From: Pontibacter pamirensis
GTDB lineage: Bacteria > Bacteroidota > Bacteroidia > Cytophagales > Hymenobacteraceae
Reading direction: 5' to 3'
Length of the DNA: 64,000 nucleotides
NCBI RefSeq assembly: GCF_010015475.1
Contig: NZ_SSNI01000005.1
Coordinates: 124,001-188,000 of the forward strand
Shown here: positions 37,412 through 46,159 of the stretch, one piece after another
Layout of the letters: each line of letters begins with the position of its first letter
Position numbering within the stretch: the first letter of the stretch is position 1
The notes under the pieces: generated by a model
What the model was told of the DNA's origin: nothing
The model's input: the letters and a program-made list of their open reading frames with translations, nothing else
Databases searched by the model: none
Translations under genes and position numbers: made by a program

Positions 37412-37655
37412 GATGACGTAGCTATGTTCATTTAGTAATGAATAACATAGTGGAACATTGGGTTTGCACTAAATCTCTGGTACTACTCACATCTGTTGAT
37501 TCATAAAACCAACCTTTCAATTCTGGTAATAGCTTTAGGAGTGGCAGTAGCAGCTATGTAATTGTACACTGCATGCCTGCCGTTGATATTTTCTGGTATT
37601 GTAACTCTAATTAGGAATGAATGAGCCGCCGAATATGGCAGCTCATTCACCTGTT

Positions 37656-38279
37656 TTATTTTATCTTGATTTTTCTTACAACGCTGTCATCTATGTTATA
37701 GTATTTTATAACTTCTTCATAATTGGTCAGGTCTACTGCTGGTTTAGCTTTTCTTCCATTCAAAAGATCGCCCGGAACAACCACTAACCTGAAAACCTGA
37801 TCATCAGTTAAACCTGGAAAATCAGCCAGGTTAGCCCCTGATTGTAGGAACAGAAGTAAAAACAATCTGGAATAAGCATAATTATATGTTGCAGTTCCTC
37901 CACCTTCCAGATTGTACGTCTGAGGTAGTGGACTCCAGAAGATAATGCTATTTTCAGGATCCTCTGGATCATCAATCGCTCCTGCTAGTGCATACACTAG
38001 CACCACATCAGAATCTAATATTGTTAAGTCAAAATTTTCTGTTTCAGCGAAACTAATTCCTGTAGAGTAGTTGCCGTCGTCATCAGCCTCAAAGTTCACT
38101 GAAAAGTCTAATACTCGCGCTGCACCTGACTCACCAGGCTGACCTTGTGGTCCTGCTGGTCCTTGTGCTCCTGCGGTTCCTGCTGGTCCTGCTGGTCCTG
38201 GAGGTCCTTCATCACCTTCACATGCTGTGTGGCCCAGTGCTATTGCCAGAACCATGAACAATTGTAAGATTTTTTTCAT
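37656..38279 (-). CDS. collagen-like triple-helix repeat lipoprotein
   Basis: A 207-residue lipoprotein (signal MKKILQLFMVLAIALGHTAC) whose mature N-terminus is a short collagen-like segment: about nine G-x-y triplets starting GDEGPPGPAGPAG. It is followed by a 150-residue globular domain beginning VLDFSVNFEADDDGNYSTG. Similar proteins occur in Bacteroidota as surface lipoproteins; the collagen-like stretch may serve as a rigid spacer or trimerisation stem. It lies 245 bases upstream of SusC in the same direction, so co-expression is possible but not certain. A weak hairpin occurs at 37614-37650 after the stop. Confidence 0.8.
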   Translation of the reverse strand: MKKILQLFMVLAIALGHTACEGDEGPPGPAGPAGTAGAQGPAGPQGQPGESGAARVLDFSVNFEADDDGNYSTGISFAETENFDLTILDSDVVLVYALAGAIDDPEDPENSIIFWSPLPQTYNLEGGGTATYNYAYSRLFLLLFLQSGANLADFPGLTDDQVFRLVVVPGDLLNGRKAKPAVDLTNYEEVIKYYNIDDSVVRKIKIK

Positions 38280-38556
38280 AATGTAAAATTTGTGGGTTAA
38301 AAATGTAAGAGTTGTTAGCTAAAAAGAAGAATTGGTTAATATACGCATTATTTAAAAAAGATATTAAATTCATACTAAAATACTTGCCATAGCGCATGCT
38401 TTAGGACTTAAACAAGAGAAAGGAAAAGCTCTATAGTGAATGCTGGTAAGGTTGGCATGAGACTGTGTCGTGGAAATGGCAAGTGTGGTAGATAAGCCTC
38501 TGAATATATCGTCGAGAGTGCTTCTCATCTGTAATGAAATAAGAGGTATCAGCCCT
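38280..38556. other. gene-free AT-rich leader region
   Basis: The upstream region of the collagen-like lipoprotein gene; no other feature seen. An 80-codon minus-strand frame overlapping it has no signal or recognisable domain and is not called. Confidence 0.4.
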
Positions 38557-38600
38557 AAAAGATCAAAGGCTCCTTTACAGGGAGCCTTTGATCTTTTATA
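38557..38600. terminator. terminator downstream of lipocalin-like pseudogene
   Basis: Stem AAAAGATCAAAGGCTCC and its complement GGAGCCTTTGATCTTTT, T-rich on both sides. Confidence 0.85.
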
Positions 38601-38707
38601 GTAAAGCAATCATCCCATAGATGACTGAATTATACATCAGCTTAAAAACTTACTGCAGTGCATTGAGAATAAAATAGCTCAGACCAATATGAAGCCTTTT
38701 TTGGTTG

Positions 38708-39134
38708 TTAAGGTCGTGAAAATCTTATTTCTAATGGTGGGCTTTGGGAGCCAAACCACTTGTTGCTCTCCAAGTGAAGTTCTGTGGGAGTTAACGCAAT
38801 GATAGTTGCCCGTGATTCGTAGGTTTCTCCTCTGTCAAAAATAATTGCCTCAGGGTCTGTGCCTGCAAGTTCCCAGGTGCCAAGTATGGTAGGAATAGGA
38901 TCGTATATCTGGCGGTATTCGCTGTTGTCATCAAACCTATAGGAAAGTTCATTCACTTCGAAATCCACTTCGAAGTGAATGAACTGAGTGAAGTCTGCTC
39001 GTTAATATAAACCGAAGCACCCTATTATTCTCCTGCTGTAAGTAAAGCCTGTTGAGATGGCTATGCGTCATCATCATTATCGCAGCTTGTTAAAGGAAAT
39101 CAGGCATAAAGTGGCAACGAAAAAGTATAGTAGT
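38708..39134 (-). pseudogene. degenerate lipocalin-like lipoprotein gene
   Basis: Reading the minus strand from about 39134 gives FSLPLYA-stop-FPLTSCDNDDDA-stop-PSQQALLTAGE followed by two stops. This aligns with the signal end and mature start of the two intact paralogues upstream (FSLTGCKDDDEN...LLTDGEW and FFTACKEDKEH...LLVAHEW). After a frame change the last 87 codons (NELSYRFDDNSEYR to GTWELAGTDPEAIIF to HLESNKWFG) align with their second half. A perfect 17-bp palindrome sits at the frame change. With several in-frame stops and a shift this copy is not translatable as one protein. Confidence 0.7.
38946..38985. repeat. perfect 17-bp inverted repeat inside pseudogene
   Basis: AGTTCATTCACTTCGAA and its exact complement flank the six bases ATCCAC. 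It marks the point where the reading frame of the lipocalin-like pseudogene breaks, so it may be a rearrangement scar. Confidence 0.75.
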
Positions 39135-39304
39135 CTGAGTTTGTTGCTTTTTAGAATTGTAGAGTTCGGAACGGGGTGTACTATCAATACTTGCAGTTGT
39201 CAATTTAAGTTGTGAAACAGGCGCGTTCCCATGAACCTGCAGTTGGGTATAGTACTGGAACGGCTGCTTGAAGAGAATGGATAAATTATTACGTTGTGTT
39301 CCTA

Positions 39305-39349
39305 CACAACAAGAGCGGCTCCCTTCAAAGGAGCCGCTCTTGTTGTGCA
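39305..39349. terminator. hairpin after lipocalin-like gene, probable terminator
   Basis: CACAACAAGAGCGGCTCC and GGAGCCGCTCTTGTTGTG with a seven-base loop. It lacks a clear T run, so a bidirectional or factor-assisted terminator is inferred. Confidence 0.6.
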
Positions 39350-39394
39350 ATAATTTAAAACCTGAGTATGTTTTCTTCTGGGAAAAAATGAAGT

Positions 39395-39886
39395 TTATTT
39401 TACCAGGCGCAGCTGTACTGTGCTGAAATTACCATAATCAGACAAATCATAACCCAATTCTTGTACATCGATTTCCAGGTTAAAATTGGATGCGGTTAGT
39501 TGCACGATATCGAAAGTTACTTCATTGGCGTTGCCACCCGTAAGCGTCAGGTTATCTCCGGAGATGATGATGCTTTCTTCATTATTGGTAAACCTCCAGG
39601 TTCCGGTTTCTGTTACGCCGTCTTTTGTTGCCTCGAAAGTTCCATCCCTTTCAAAATCAAAGGTGGTGGTCTTGATATTTAAGGCTTCGGCTAACTCTGT
39701 TTCGCCAGCAAATTGAAGAAGCGTGGTTACAGGGAACGTACCTGCATAAATTCCATCTCCCCTCCATTCCCCATCGGTTAACAGGCTTGTTCTAGGTGAA
39801 ACATTCTCGTCATCATCCTTACAACCTGTAAGGGAGAAAGTGCACAGTGTTACTAAAAGCAGGGCAATCAGGTGTAACTTTTTCAT
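39395..39886 (-). CDS. lipocalin-like lipoprotein
   Basis: A 163-residue lipoprotein (signal MKKLHLIALLLVTLCTFSLTGC). The mature part starts with an acidic linker (KDDDEN), then LLTDGEWRG and FDFERDGTFEATKDG...GTWRF, the strand pattern of the small lipocalin-like (DUF4923/DUF5004-type) proteins common in Bacteroidota. They are thought to be surface or periplasmic, of unknown ligand. Its upstream neighbour is a paralogue with the same layout, and a damaged third copy lies downstream, so this is a local gene family made by tandem duplication. Confidence 0.75.
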   Translation of the reverse strand: MKKLHLIALLLVTLCTFSLTGCKDDDENVSPRTSLLTDGEWRGDGIYAGTFPVTTLLQFAGETELAEALNIKTTTFDFERDGTFEATKDGVTETGTWRFTNNEESIIISGDNLTLTGGNANEVTFDIVQLTASNFNLEIDVQELGYDLSDYGNFSTVQLRLVK

Positions 39887-39984
39887 GGTTCATTTTAAAA
39901 TGATTCTATACGTAATAAGCTGTATAAAGGCTTTAAATAAACGCCAAAACTTTGAAGGGTCAAAATTTTTTGAATTCAGACGAA

Positions 39985-40485
39985 TCAGGGTTTCACAAAC
40001 CGTAATTCCGTTTCAAACTCCGTTCCATCCGGAAACTTATTGATGAGTCTCAAGTCAGTGCTCAGCATCTGTGCCAGCAGGGTAAGCTGGCTTTTAGAGA
40101 TAGCCGTACTAAGGTTTAAATTATCACTCGTTAGCTTCTTTACATCAAATTCTCCAAAACCTAAAAAATCAAAATAAATTTTTGTCTCCTCCTCATTAAA
40201 ACGCCAGTCTCCTTCAAAAATCTGCCCATTACTGCTTGTGGCAACATAGGTGTTGTCGCTGTTAAACGTTAATGTTATGGTCTGGATGTTCGGAATGTCG
40301 TTCTGTATCGCGCCAATTTCTGATACGCTCATTCCCATCATCAACATATTGTCTCCTTTCCATTCGTGCGCAACCAAAAGCTGTTTATTAGAGGGCGCTA
40401 CATGTTCTTTGTCCTCTTTACAGGCAGTAAAAAAGGGTAGGGCGAGTGCGATTAAACATAGCAATTGAAGGTGCTTGCGTATCAT
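39985..40485 (-). CDS. lipocalin-like lipoprotein, paralogue
   Basis: A 166-residue lipoprotein with signal MIRKHLQLLCLIALALPFFTAC. The pattern LLVAHEWKGDN, LTFNSDNTYVATSSNG, EGDWRFNEEETKIYFDF and the late leucine-rich LTSDNLNLS parallels the downstream paralogue residue by residue in spacing. Function is unknown; see that entry. The gap to the paralogue is 98 bases, so a single transcript is likely. The start region lies 100 bases from a MITE-like element, which could carry promoter or terminator activity. Confidence 0.75.
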   Translation of the reverse strand: MIRKHLQLLCLIALALPFFTACKEDKEHVAPSNKQLLVAHEWKGDNMLMMGMSVSEIGAIQNDIPNIQTITLTFNSDNTYVATSSNGQIFEGDWRFNEEETKIYFDFLGFGEFDVKKLTSDNLNLSTAISKSQLTLLAQMLSTDLRLINKFPDGTEFETELRFVKP

Positions 40486-40585
40486 TTTTGTTTGATTTAT
40501 GATAATGTTTTGAATGAATATTGAGGAAACGATATTTTTAAAGAAAAAGATGCTTCATTCTTATTTTATCATAAAATATACTTCA

Positions 40586-40746
40586 GAGCATGTTTAAAAT
40601 TCATCCTTTGCGCTGCAAACCGCCCCTAAAGGAACCTGACTTCACAGTTTACTCGCTCCATAGCGCTGCTATGAAGCTCTAAAACCGTTTCGCCAGAACC
40701 CTTTATGGTCAGTTTGCGCTTACAGAAACAAAATTTAAACATGCTC
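40586..40746. mobile_element. 161-bp MITE-like foldback element
   Basis: The ends are inverted repeats: GAGCATGTTTAAA is identical for 13 bases, with 15 of 16 matching. They are flanked on both sides by TCA (40583-40585 and 40747-40749), which fits a 3-bp TNA target duplication as made by some IS5-family transposases. The interior is itself partly palindromic (TGCAAAC...TAAAGG against CCTTTA...GTTTGCGC). There is no coding capacity. It is therefore a non-autonomous element; its parent transposase is not in the window. Confidence 0.65.
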
Positions 40747-40750
40747 TCAG

Positions 40751-41767
40751 CTACAGGATGTTCACCTCCGGGTGTAGCCGAATGCCGAACTTCTGATTCA
40801 CGGAGGCAATGATCCCGTAAGCCAATTGCCGCACCTGTTCGCCTTTGGCTCCACCATAGTTTACCAATACAAGTGCCTGGTTTTTATGCACACCGTAGTT
40901 TCCCAAAACTTTGCCCTTCCAGCCACACTGCTCTATCAGCCAGCCAGCAGGCACCTTTACAGTGCTGTCTGAAACAGGGTAGGAGGGGATAGTAGCATAC
41001 TGTTTTTGTAGCTGCTTGTAGTGCTCCAGCGGTATCTCGGGATTTTTAAAGAAGCTGCCGGCGTTCCCGATTTGCTTTGGGTCCGGGAGCTTGCTCTGGC
41101 GGATGTGGCAAACGGCTGCGCTTATATCCTGTATGCTTGGCTGTTGCACCTGCATCTCCTCCAGGGTGGTTGTGATAGCGCCATAGGAGGTGTTAAGGGT
41201 GTGTTTCTTGTCTAGCCTGAAGACGACGGAAGTTACCACATACTGCCCCTTCATCTTGTTTTTAAAGATACTCTCGCGGTAACCGAATTTGCAGGAGGCA
41301 TTATCGAAGGTACGTAGTTCTCCTGTCTCTAAATGCACGGCTTCCAGTTCATGAAAATTGTCCTTAAGCTCTACGCCATATGCCCCGATATTTTGCAGGG
41401 GGGCAGCTCCCACCGTGCCTGGTATAAGCGAGAGGTTCTCCACACCTCCATAATTCTGCTGCAGGGCATACAGCACAAAGTCGTGCCATACTTCACCGCC
41501 TCCTGCTTTGATGAATACATGCTCCTCATCTTCATGTATCACCTCTATTCCTTTTATGCCGTTCTGCAGCACCACACCGTCAAAGTCTTTAGTAAAAAGT
41601 AGGTTGCTGCCGCCTCCCAAAATCAGCTTTTCCTCCTCTCGTAGCTCCGGCATCTGTAAGAGCGTCTGCAGCTCCTGCACACTTTCAAAGCGGGCGAAAA
41701 TTTTGGCTTTGGCTTCAATGCCAAAGGTATTGTAAGGTTTAAGCGAAAAATCAGACTGCAGTTTCAT
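40751..41767 (-). CDS. murB: UDP-N-acetylenolpyruvoylglucosamine reductase
   Basis: A 338-residue flavoprotein that reduces UDP-GlcNAc-enolpyruvate to UDP-MurNAc with NADPH, in the cytoplasm. The FAD-binding motifs are LGGGSNLLF and SLIPGTVGAAPLQNIGAYG; the substrate Arg lies in FGYRESIFK; the proton-donor Ser in GNAGSFFKNP; the C-terminal Glu in HPEVNIL. Length and motif order fit the E. coli type I enzyme. A MITE-like element ends four bases beyond its stop codon. It appears to be a single gene. Confidence 0.95.
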   Translation of the reverse strand: MKLQSDFSLKPYNTFGIEAKAKIFARFESVQELQTLLQMPELREEEKLILGGGSNLLFTKDFDGVVLQNGIKGIEVIHEDEEHVFIKAGGGEVWHDFVLYALQQNYGGVENLSLIPGTVGAAPLQNIGAYGVELKDNFHELEAVHLETGELRTFDNASCKFGYRESIFKNKMKGQYVVTSVVFRLDKKHTLNTSYGAITTTLEEMQVQQPSIQDISAAVCHIRQSKLPDPKQIGNAGSFFKNPEIPLEHYKQLQKQYATIPSYPVSDSTVKVPAGWLIEQCGWKGKVLGNYGVHKNQALVLVNYGGAKGEQVRQLAYGIIASVNQKFGIRLHPEVNIL

Positions 41768-42032
41768 AAGGGTATGTTTTTACAAAGGTAGCTTTGTGCT
41801 GGAAGAGATAAAAGGATGCCACGCAAAAGGAGGTATCAGACTAATATGTGGAAATGCATTTACTTGAACTGCGGCCAAAATAAGCAGAATAGTAATTTTG
41901 CCTTCAGCTGATGTAGAAAATTCAATCCGTCAAACTGGCAGAAGGCCTTCTGGCTCTGACCGCTTTTTTCATACGCTGCCACCAGGAGCAGCAAAGGAAT
42001 AATTGGGCATTCGTTGAACTACAAGAAATGCT

Positions 42033-43094
42033 TTACGCTTCTTCTTCTCCAGGTCTGAAGCCCAGGCGCCTGGAGCGCTTTTCCCAATTGCTGCGTGCCC
42101 ACTTTTGCAAGTCAGCTATCTGGTCCATTTCATCAATAATTTCCATGCCAAGCAAGGTCTCAATAATGTCTTCTATGCTTATCAGCCCTGCTGTGCCACC
42201 GTACTCATCTACCACTAATGCCACCTGGTCCTGCTGCTCCATCAACCGGTTGAAAAGAGTAGGAATGGGCATATGCTCCGGTACCACCTGAATTTTTCTG
42301 GAGATGGACTTCAGTGGTTTATCTCCTTCGTTCTGGATGAGTTTATACATCACCTCATCTTTCAGGACATAGCCGCTAACATCATCCAGACTCTCTTTGT
42401 AGATAGGAATGCGGGAGAAGCGCAGGTCCGGGAAACTTCTGAAAAAATCGACGATGGACATATCTTCCCGGGCACTCACCACAACGGTGCGGGGAGTCAT
42501 GACGTGGCGCACCATAATTTTGTTGAATCGCAGGATATTCCGGATAATCTGCGATTCTCCTTTTTTGAATATTCCTTCCTTTATGCCTATTTCCGCCATA
42601 GCCGTAAAATCAGCTCTGCTAAGCACACTCCGGTTTTTTTCATTCTTAAGCCTCCTTGTTATAAACTGAGATAGGATGATGACAGGATAGAGTGGTGAGT
42701 AGATCATGACCTTCAGCGTACGGATGGTGAAGGGAGCCAACTGCCTCCAATGGTTGGCTCCAATGGTTTTAGGGATAATTTCGGAGAAGATGAGAATGAT
42801 GATGGTTAGAACGGCAGAGGTGACAGAGAGATAAGCATCTCCCCACAATTTTTGTGCCTGCGCACCAACACCGGCTGCACCAATGGTGTGGGCGAATGTG
42901 TTAAGCGTTAGGATGGCGGCCAGCGGCCTGTCTACATTGTCTTTGAACTTCTCCAGGTTTTTACCTAACTCAGGGTCTTCCTGGGAAGCTATACTGATGT
43001 AAGAGGGGGTAATACTTAGCAGAACGGCTTCGAGTACGGAGCATAAAAATGAGAAAAACAGCGCAATTAATAAGTATAGTAAAAGTAAACCCAT
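42033..43094 (-). CDS. CNNM/CorC-family transporter with CBS domains
   Basis: A 353-residue membrane protein. Three to four N-terminal helices make the CNNM domain (SEIIPKTIGANHW motif). A CBS pair follows, with VMTPRTVVVSARE and the second repeat DEYGGTAGLISIEDIIETLLG. Proteins of this layout (CorC/YrkA/hemolysin C-like) are implicated in magnesium or cobalt efflux. The C-terminal CorC domain usual in the longer members is absent; the protein ends about 35 residues after the second CBS. A short perfect palindrome (CAGAAGGCCTTCTG, 41939-41952) lies after the stop. Confidence 0.88.
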   Translation of the reverse strand: MGLLLLYLLIALFFSFLCSVLEAVLLSITPSYISIASQEDPELGKNLEKFKDNVDRPLAAILTLNTFAHTIGAAGVGAQAQKLWGDAYLSVTSAVLTIIILIFSEIIPKTIGANHWRQLAPFTIRTLKVMIYSPLYPVIILSQFITRRLKNEKNRSVLSRADFTAMAEIGIKEGIFKKGESQIIRNILRFNKIMVRHVMTPRTVVVSAREDMSIVDFFRSFPDLRFSRIPIYKESLDDVSGYVLKDEVMYKLIQNEGDKPLKSISRKIQVVPEHMPIPTLFNRLMEQQDQVALVVDEYGGTAGLISIEDIIETLLGMEIIDEMDQIADLQKWARSNWEKRSRRLGFRPGEEEA

Positions 43095-43171
43095 TGGTTT
43101 AACTACGTGGTATGGTATGAAGCGGATAGTGATTTTTAAGACAGAGGCAACCGCACGAGCGGCTACATGAA

Positions 43172-43567
43172 TTAATGCACTATGCGGAGGGCCGGTTCAG
43201 GCAACGGTTGGTGTGTTTCCGGGTCTAGAGTAAAATAGCCTACCATGGTTGGTCCATACCCCAGGTTCAGTTCGAACAGCTTGTTTGTTTCGGGCAGCAT
43301 GTTTATTACTTCCTGCCGCAGTACTTTATGGTAGTCCACCAGCTCTGCAAGCCGCTTCTCCTTGTCATTCAGTTTCCTGCTAAGATTTCCGGCTGATGCA
43401 CTCTGCTCCGCATACGGGCTGTCAGGGGAAAAGTCCGGCCTGATGCTTTGCAGCGATAGCAGTTCAACCTCTAGCAGGCGAATGCCATGCTCCACGTCAA
43501 GGTAGACTTTTATCTTCTCCTCCAGTGGCACCAGCGATTCATCAAGGTACTCTACAAGATTTTCCAT
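43172..43567 (-). CDS. conserved-looking hypothetical protein, coiled-coil
   Basis: A 131-residue soluble protein I do not recognise. Residues 5 to 100 are mostly helical with a heptad-like pattern (LEEKIKVYLDVEHGIRLLEVELLSLQ; NDKEKRLAELVDYHKVLRQEV) and a short Pro/Ser-rich break between. A small Gly-Tyr segment (NLGYGPTMVGYF) ends the protein. Codon use looks like its neighbours, no membrane segment or signal is seen, and it is probably expressed, but no function can be offered. It lies 78 bases upstream of the CNNM gene on the same strand. Confidence 0.55.
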   Translation of the reverse strand: MENLVEYLDESLVPLEEKIKVYLDVEHGIRLLEVELLSLQSIRPDFSPDSPYAEQSASAGNLSRKLNDKEKRLAELVDYHKVLRQEVINMLPETNKLFELNLGYGPTMVGYFTLDPETHQPLPEPALRIVH

Positions 43568-43712
43568 TTCGTTCTGAGTTCTGTTATGTATAAAGGTGAT
43601 GTGTGTGGTGTCTGAGATAATTCAGGTACCGGTATTTCATCTTAAAAACGTTGCTATATGCTGCTAGGTTTGCCGGAGAAGCTCAAAAGAGATAGAAGAT
43701 GCTGACTATCAG

Positions 43713-45140
43713 TTACAGCCATTTGAAAAGCTTGCGGAGCAGGGGCAAGCGGTGCTGGTAAGGTGGGTAGCGCAGGGGCAGGTCGAGCCAGGTGCCGCGG
43801 TGCAGTACGCTTTTCTGATGCGAGAAAACATCAAAACTGCTCTTGCCGTGGTAGCTACCTACGCCGCTTCCTCCAACGCCACCAAAGGGCAGGTTGGGGT
43901 TAGCAAGGTGTGAAACAGTATCATTGATGCATCCGCCCCCAAACTGCGTACAACGCAGCACCGTCTGCTGCTTTTTCCTGCTGGAAGAGAAGAAGTACAG
44001 CGCCAGCGGATTTTCGCCTCTGTTCACAAGCTCTATGGCTTCTGCCAGGTTACTGTAAGACAGCACTGGCAGTATAGGGCCGAAAATTTCCTCCTGCATC
44101 ACCGGGTGCTCCCAGCCAACCTGGTCCAGCAGGGTAGGAGCTATGTAGCGTTGCTCCGCATCTGTTTGCCCACCAGTGCGTATGGTGCCCTGCCGCAGAA
44201 GGCCCCTCAGCCTTTCATAGTGATTGTCGTTTATTATACGGGCAAAGTCAGGGCTTTTATCCGGAGCGTCGCCGTAGAAATCAGTGATGCACTGCGTGAT
44301 AAGTTGTACCAGTTCTTCTTTTACCTGTTCATGTACCAGCAGATAATCTGGCGCTACACAGGTTTGCCCCGCATTCAGAAACTTTCCCCAGGTAATGCGC
44401 CGCGCCGCCAGTTCCAGGTCGGCATCCTCGGCTACAATGGCAGGGCTCTTCCCACCCAGTTCCAGTGTAACCGGTGTCAGATGTTCTGCAGCGGCTTTCA
44501 TAATGATTTGACCTACCCGTGTGCTGCCGGTAAAAAAGATGTGGTCGAAGCGCTGTGCCAGCAGGTGCTGTGTTGTTTCTACGCCACCCTCTATGGCGGC
44601 CACATATTCCTCATCAAACGTTTCCCGTATCATTTTTGCAATAACGGCAGAGGTGCTGGCTGCCATCTCAGAGGGCTTGAGTATGATACAGTTGCCAGCG
44701 GCCATGGCTCCGAGGAGCGGCGTAATCAGGAGATTAAAAGGATAGTTCCATGGGCCGATGATGAGGTTAATCCCGTAAGGGGAGGAGTAAATGTAGCTGC
44801 GGGACGGGAAATTCAGAAGCGCCTCCTTCACCGGCTTGGGCTTTGCCCAGCTTTCTATGTTTTTCAGGGTAATTTTCAGCTCTAGTTCCACGAAGCCGAC
44901 CTCGGATATGAAAGATTCAAAATCAGGTTTGCGGAAGTCGGCATACATGGCGTCGAACAACTCCTGCTCGTATTTCCTGATAGCCAGCTGCAGCTGTAGG
45001 AGCTGCTGTTTCCGGAAATCTAGCTCCTTTGTCTTTCCGGTAGCGAAAAAGACACGTTGCTTCTGTACCAGTTGCTGTATGCGCTGCTGGTCGTTTCCCG
45101 AAGGCAGGACTGTGGTAGGAGCAGTATATCTGACTGACAT
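43713..45140 (-). CDS. aldehyde dehydrogenase, class 3 type
   Basis: A 475-residue NAD(P)-dependent aldehyde dehydrogenase. The general base Glu is in TLELGGKSP, the nucleophile Cys in NAGQTCVAPDY and the coenzyme turn in FFTGSTRVGQ. The N-terminal IGPWNYPFNLLITPLLGA and the C-terminal end without the usual membrane anchor match the class 3/coniferyl-fatty aldehyde group. It oxidises medium- or long-chain or aromatic aldehydes; substrate is open. Its start lies 5 bases before (after, on the coding strand) the SDR stop, so it is translated with that dehydrogenase. The pair can turn an alcohol to an acid. Confidence 0.88.
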   Translation of the reverse strand: MSVRYTAPTTVLPSGNDQQRIQQLVQKQRVFFATGKTKELDFRKQQLLQLQLAIRKYEQELFDAMYADFRKPDFESFISEVGFVELELKITLKNIESWAKPKPVKEALLNFPSRSYIYSSPYGINLIIGPWNYPFNLLITPLLGAMAAGNCIILKPSEMAASTSAVIAKMIRETFDEEYVAAIEGGVETTQHLLAQRFDHIFFTGSTRVGQIIMKAAAEHLTPVTLELGGKSPAIVAEDADLELAARRITWGKFLNAGQTCVAPDYLLVHEQVKEELVQLITQCITDFYGDAPDKSPDFARIINDNHYERLRGLLRQGTIRTGGQTDAEQRYIAPTLLDQVGWEHPVMQEEIFGPILPVLSYSNLAEAIELVNRGENPLALYFFSSSRKKQQTVLRCTQFGGGCINDTVSHLANPNLPFGGVGGSGVGSYHGKSSFDVFSHQKSVLHRGTWLDLPLRYPPYQHRLPLLRKLFKWL

Positions 45141-45144
45141 GAGT

Positions 45145-46008
45145 TTAAACCTTTAAGGATGAATTATAGCGTGGAGCTGCCTTGTCAGTTGGGCGTCCGA
45201 CAAAATCTTCCATTGTTGAATAGGCTTTGAAGCCACGTCCTACCACTAGGTCGAAGAGGCGGGTGGGCAGCAGGCCACGCAGCAGCGGTATCAGGTGCAC
45301 GATGAACGGCTTGCGCAGCATGATTTTGTTTTTCTCCACAGCCTTCAGTATGGCGTCAGCCACTTCTTCGGGTTGTAGTACAGGTGTCAGCAGCGGGGCT
45401 TTTGCACCGGCAAACATCCCCGTGTCAATGTAGCTTGGTGTCACGGTGGTGACGTGCAGGTCCAGTTTCAGGGCCTCCAGTTCAAGGCGTAAACTCTCTG
45501 ACCAGCCCAGCACAGCCCATTTGCTGGCAGCGTACACACTCATGCGCGGGTTAGGAATCAGGCTCGCTGCTGAGCCAATATTTACCACGTGGCCGGAGCC
45601 TTTTTCTATGATGTCCGGTAGGAAGGCGCGTGTTACCGCCATCACTCCCAATACATTAACATTTAAAGTGTTTGCTATTTCAGTATAACTGTGGGCGGCA
45701 AAAACTTTTCCTACTACTATCCCCGCGTTGTTGATAAGTATATCAGGTGGCCCCGTTTCCTGCAGTACATGTTTTGCCGCCGCCTCTACAGCGGCATTGT
45801 CGGCTACATCTACCTCGTAAGGAAAAACACGATACCCCAAGCCCTGCAGATCAGTTGTAACCTCTTGCAGGTTTTGCCGGTTAATGTCCCAGATGATAAG
45901 CTGTTTTGCGCCCCTTTGCAAGCTTAAAATGCCCATGATTCTGCCAATGCCGGAGGCGCCGCCCGTAATGAGTATGGTACTGTTTCGTAGCTGAGTCATG
46001 GGAGACAA
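45145..46008 (-). CDS. short-chain dehydrogenase, RDH10-like
   Basis: A 287-residue SDR. Cofactor motif TGGASGIG, NNAG, the catalytic Ser in GSAAS, and Tyr-Lys in VYAASKWAV, with the C-terminal helix LPTRLFDLVVGRG typical of retinol dehydrogenase-like members (which often attach to membranes). The cofactor turn DIN favours NAD. It is the first gene of a pair with the aldehyde dehydrogenase, four bases apart. Joint oxidation of an alcohol to an acid is a reasonable inference. Starts at 46008 (ATG) or three codons later. Confidence 0.85.
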   Translation of the reverse strand: MSPMTQLRNSTILITGGASGIGRIMGILSLQRGAKQLIIWDINRQNLQEVTTDLQGLGYRVFPYEVDVADNAAVEAAAKHVLQETGPPDILINNAGIVVGKVFAAHSYTEIANTLNVNVLGVMAVTRAFLPDIIEKGSGHVVNIGSAASLIPNPRMSVYAASKWAVLGWSESLRLELEALKLDLHVTTVTPSYIDTGMFAGAKAPLLTPVLQPEEVADAILKAVEKNKIMLRKPFIVHLIPLLRGLLPTRLFDLVVGRGFKAYSTMEDFVGRPTDKAAPRYNSSLKV

Positions 46009-46159
46009 TGTTAGGATGCAACACGTGAATCAATAAATTAATGTATGTAAATTATATGATATCAGAAAGTTTGGGTATGTATATTTTACACAGTATGCTC
46101 CCTAAATTTGTATATTTGGGAAAGGCCATAAGCCGGTTTTTGAGACGTTAATCAACACT

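Noticed and set aside
39090..39350. 86-codon minus-strand frame
   Set aside because: It overlaps a terminator hairpin and the start of the lipocalin-like pseudogene in another frame; no signal or fold.
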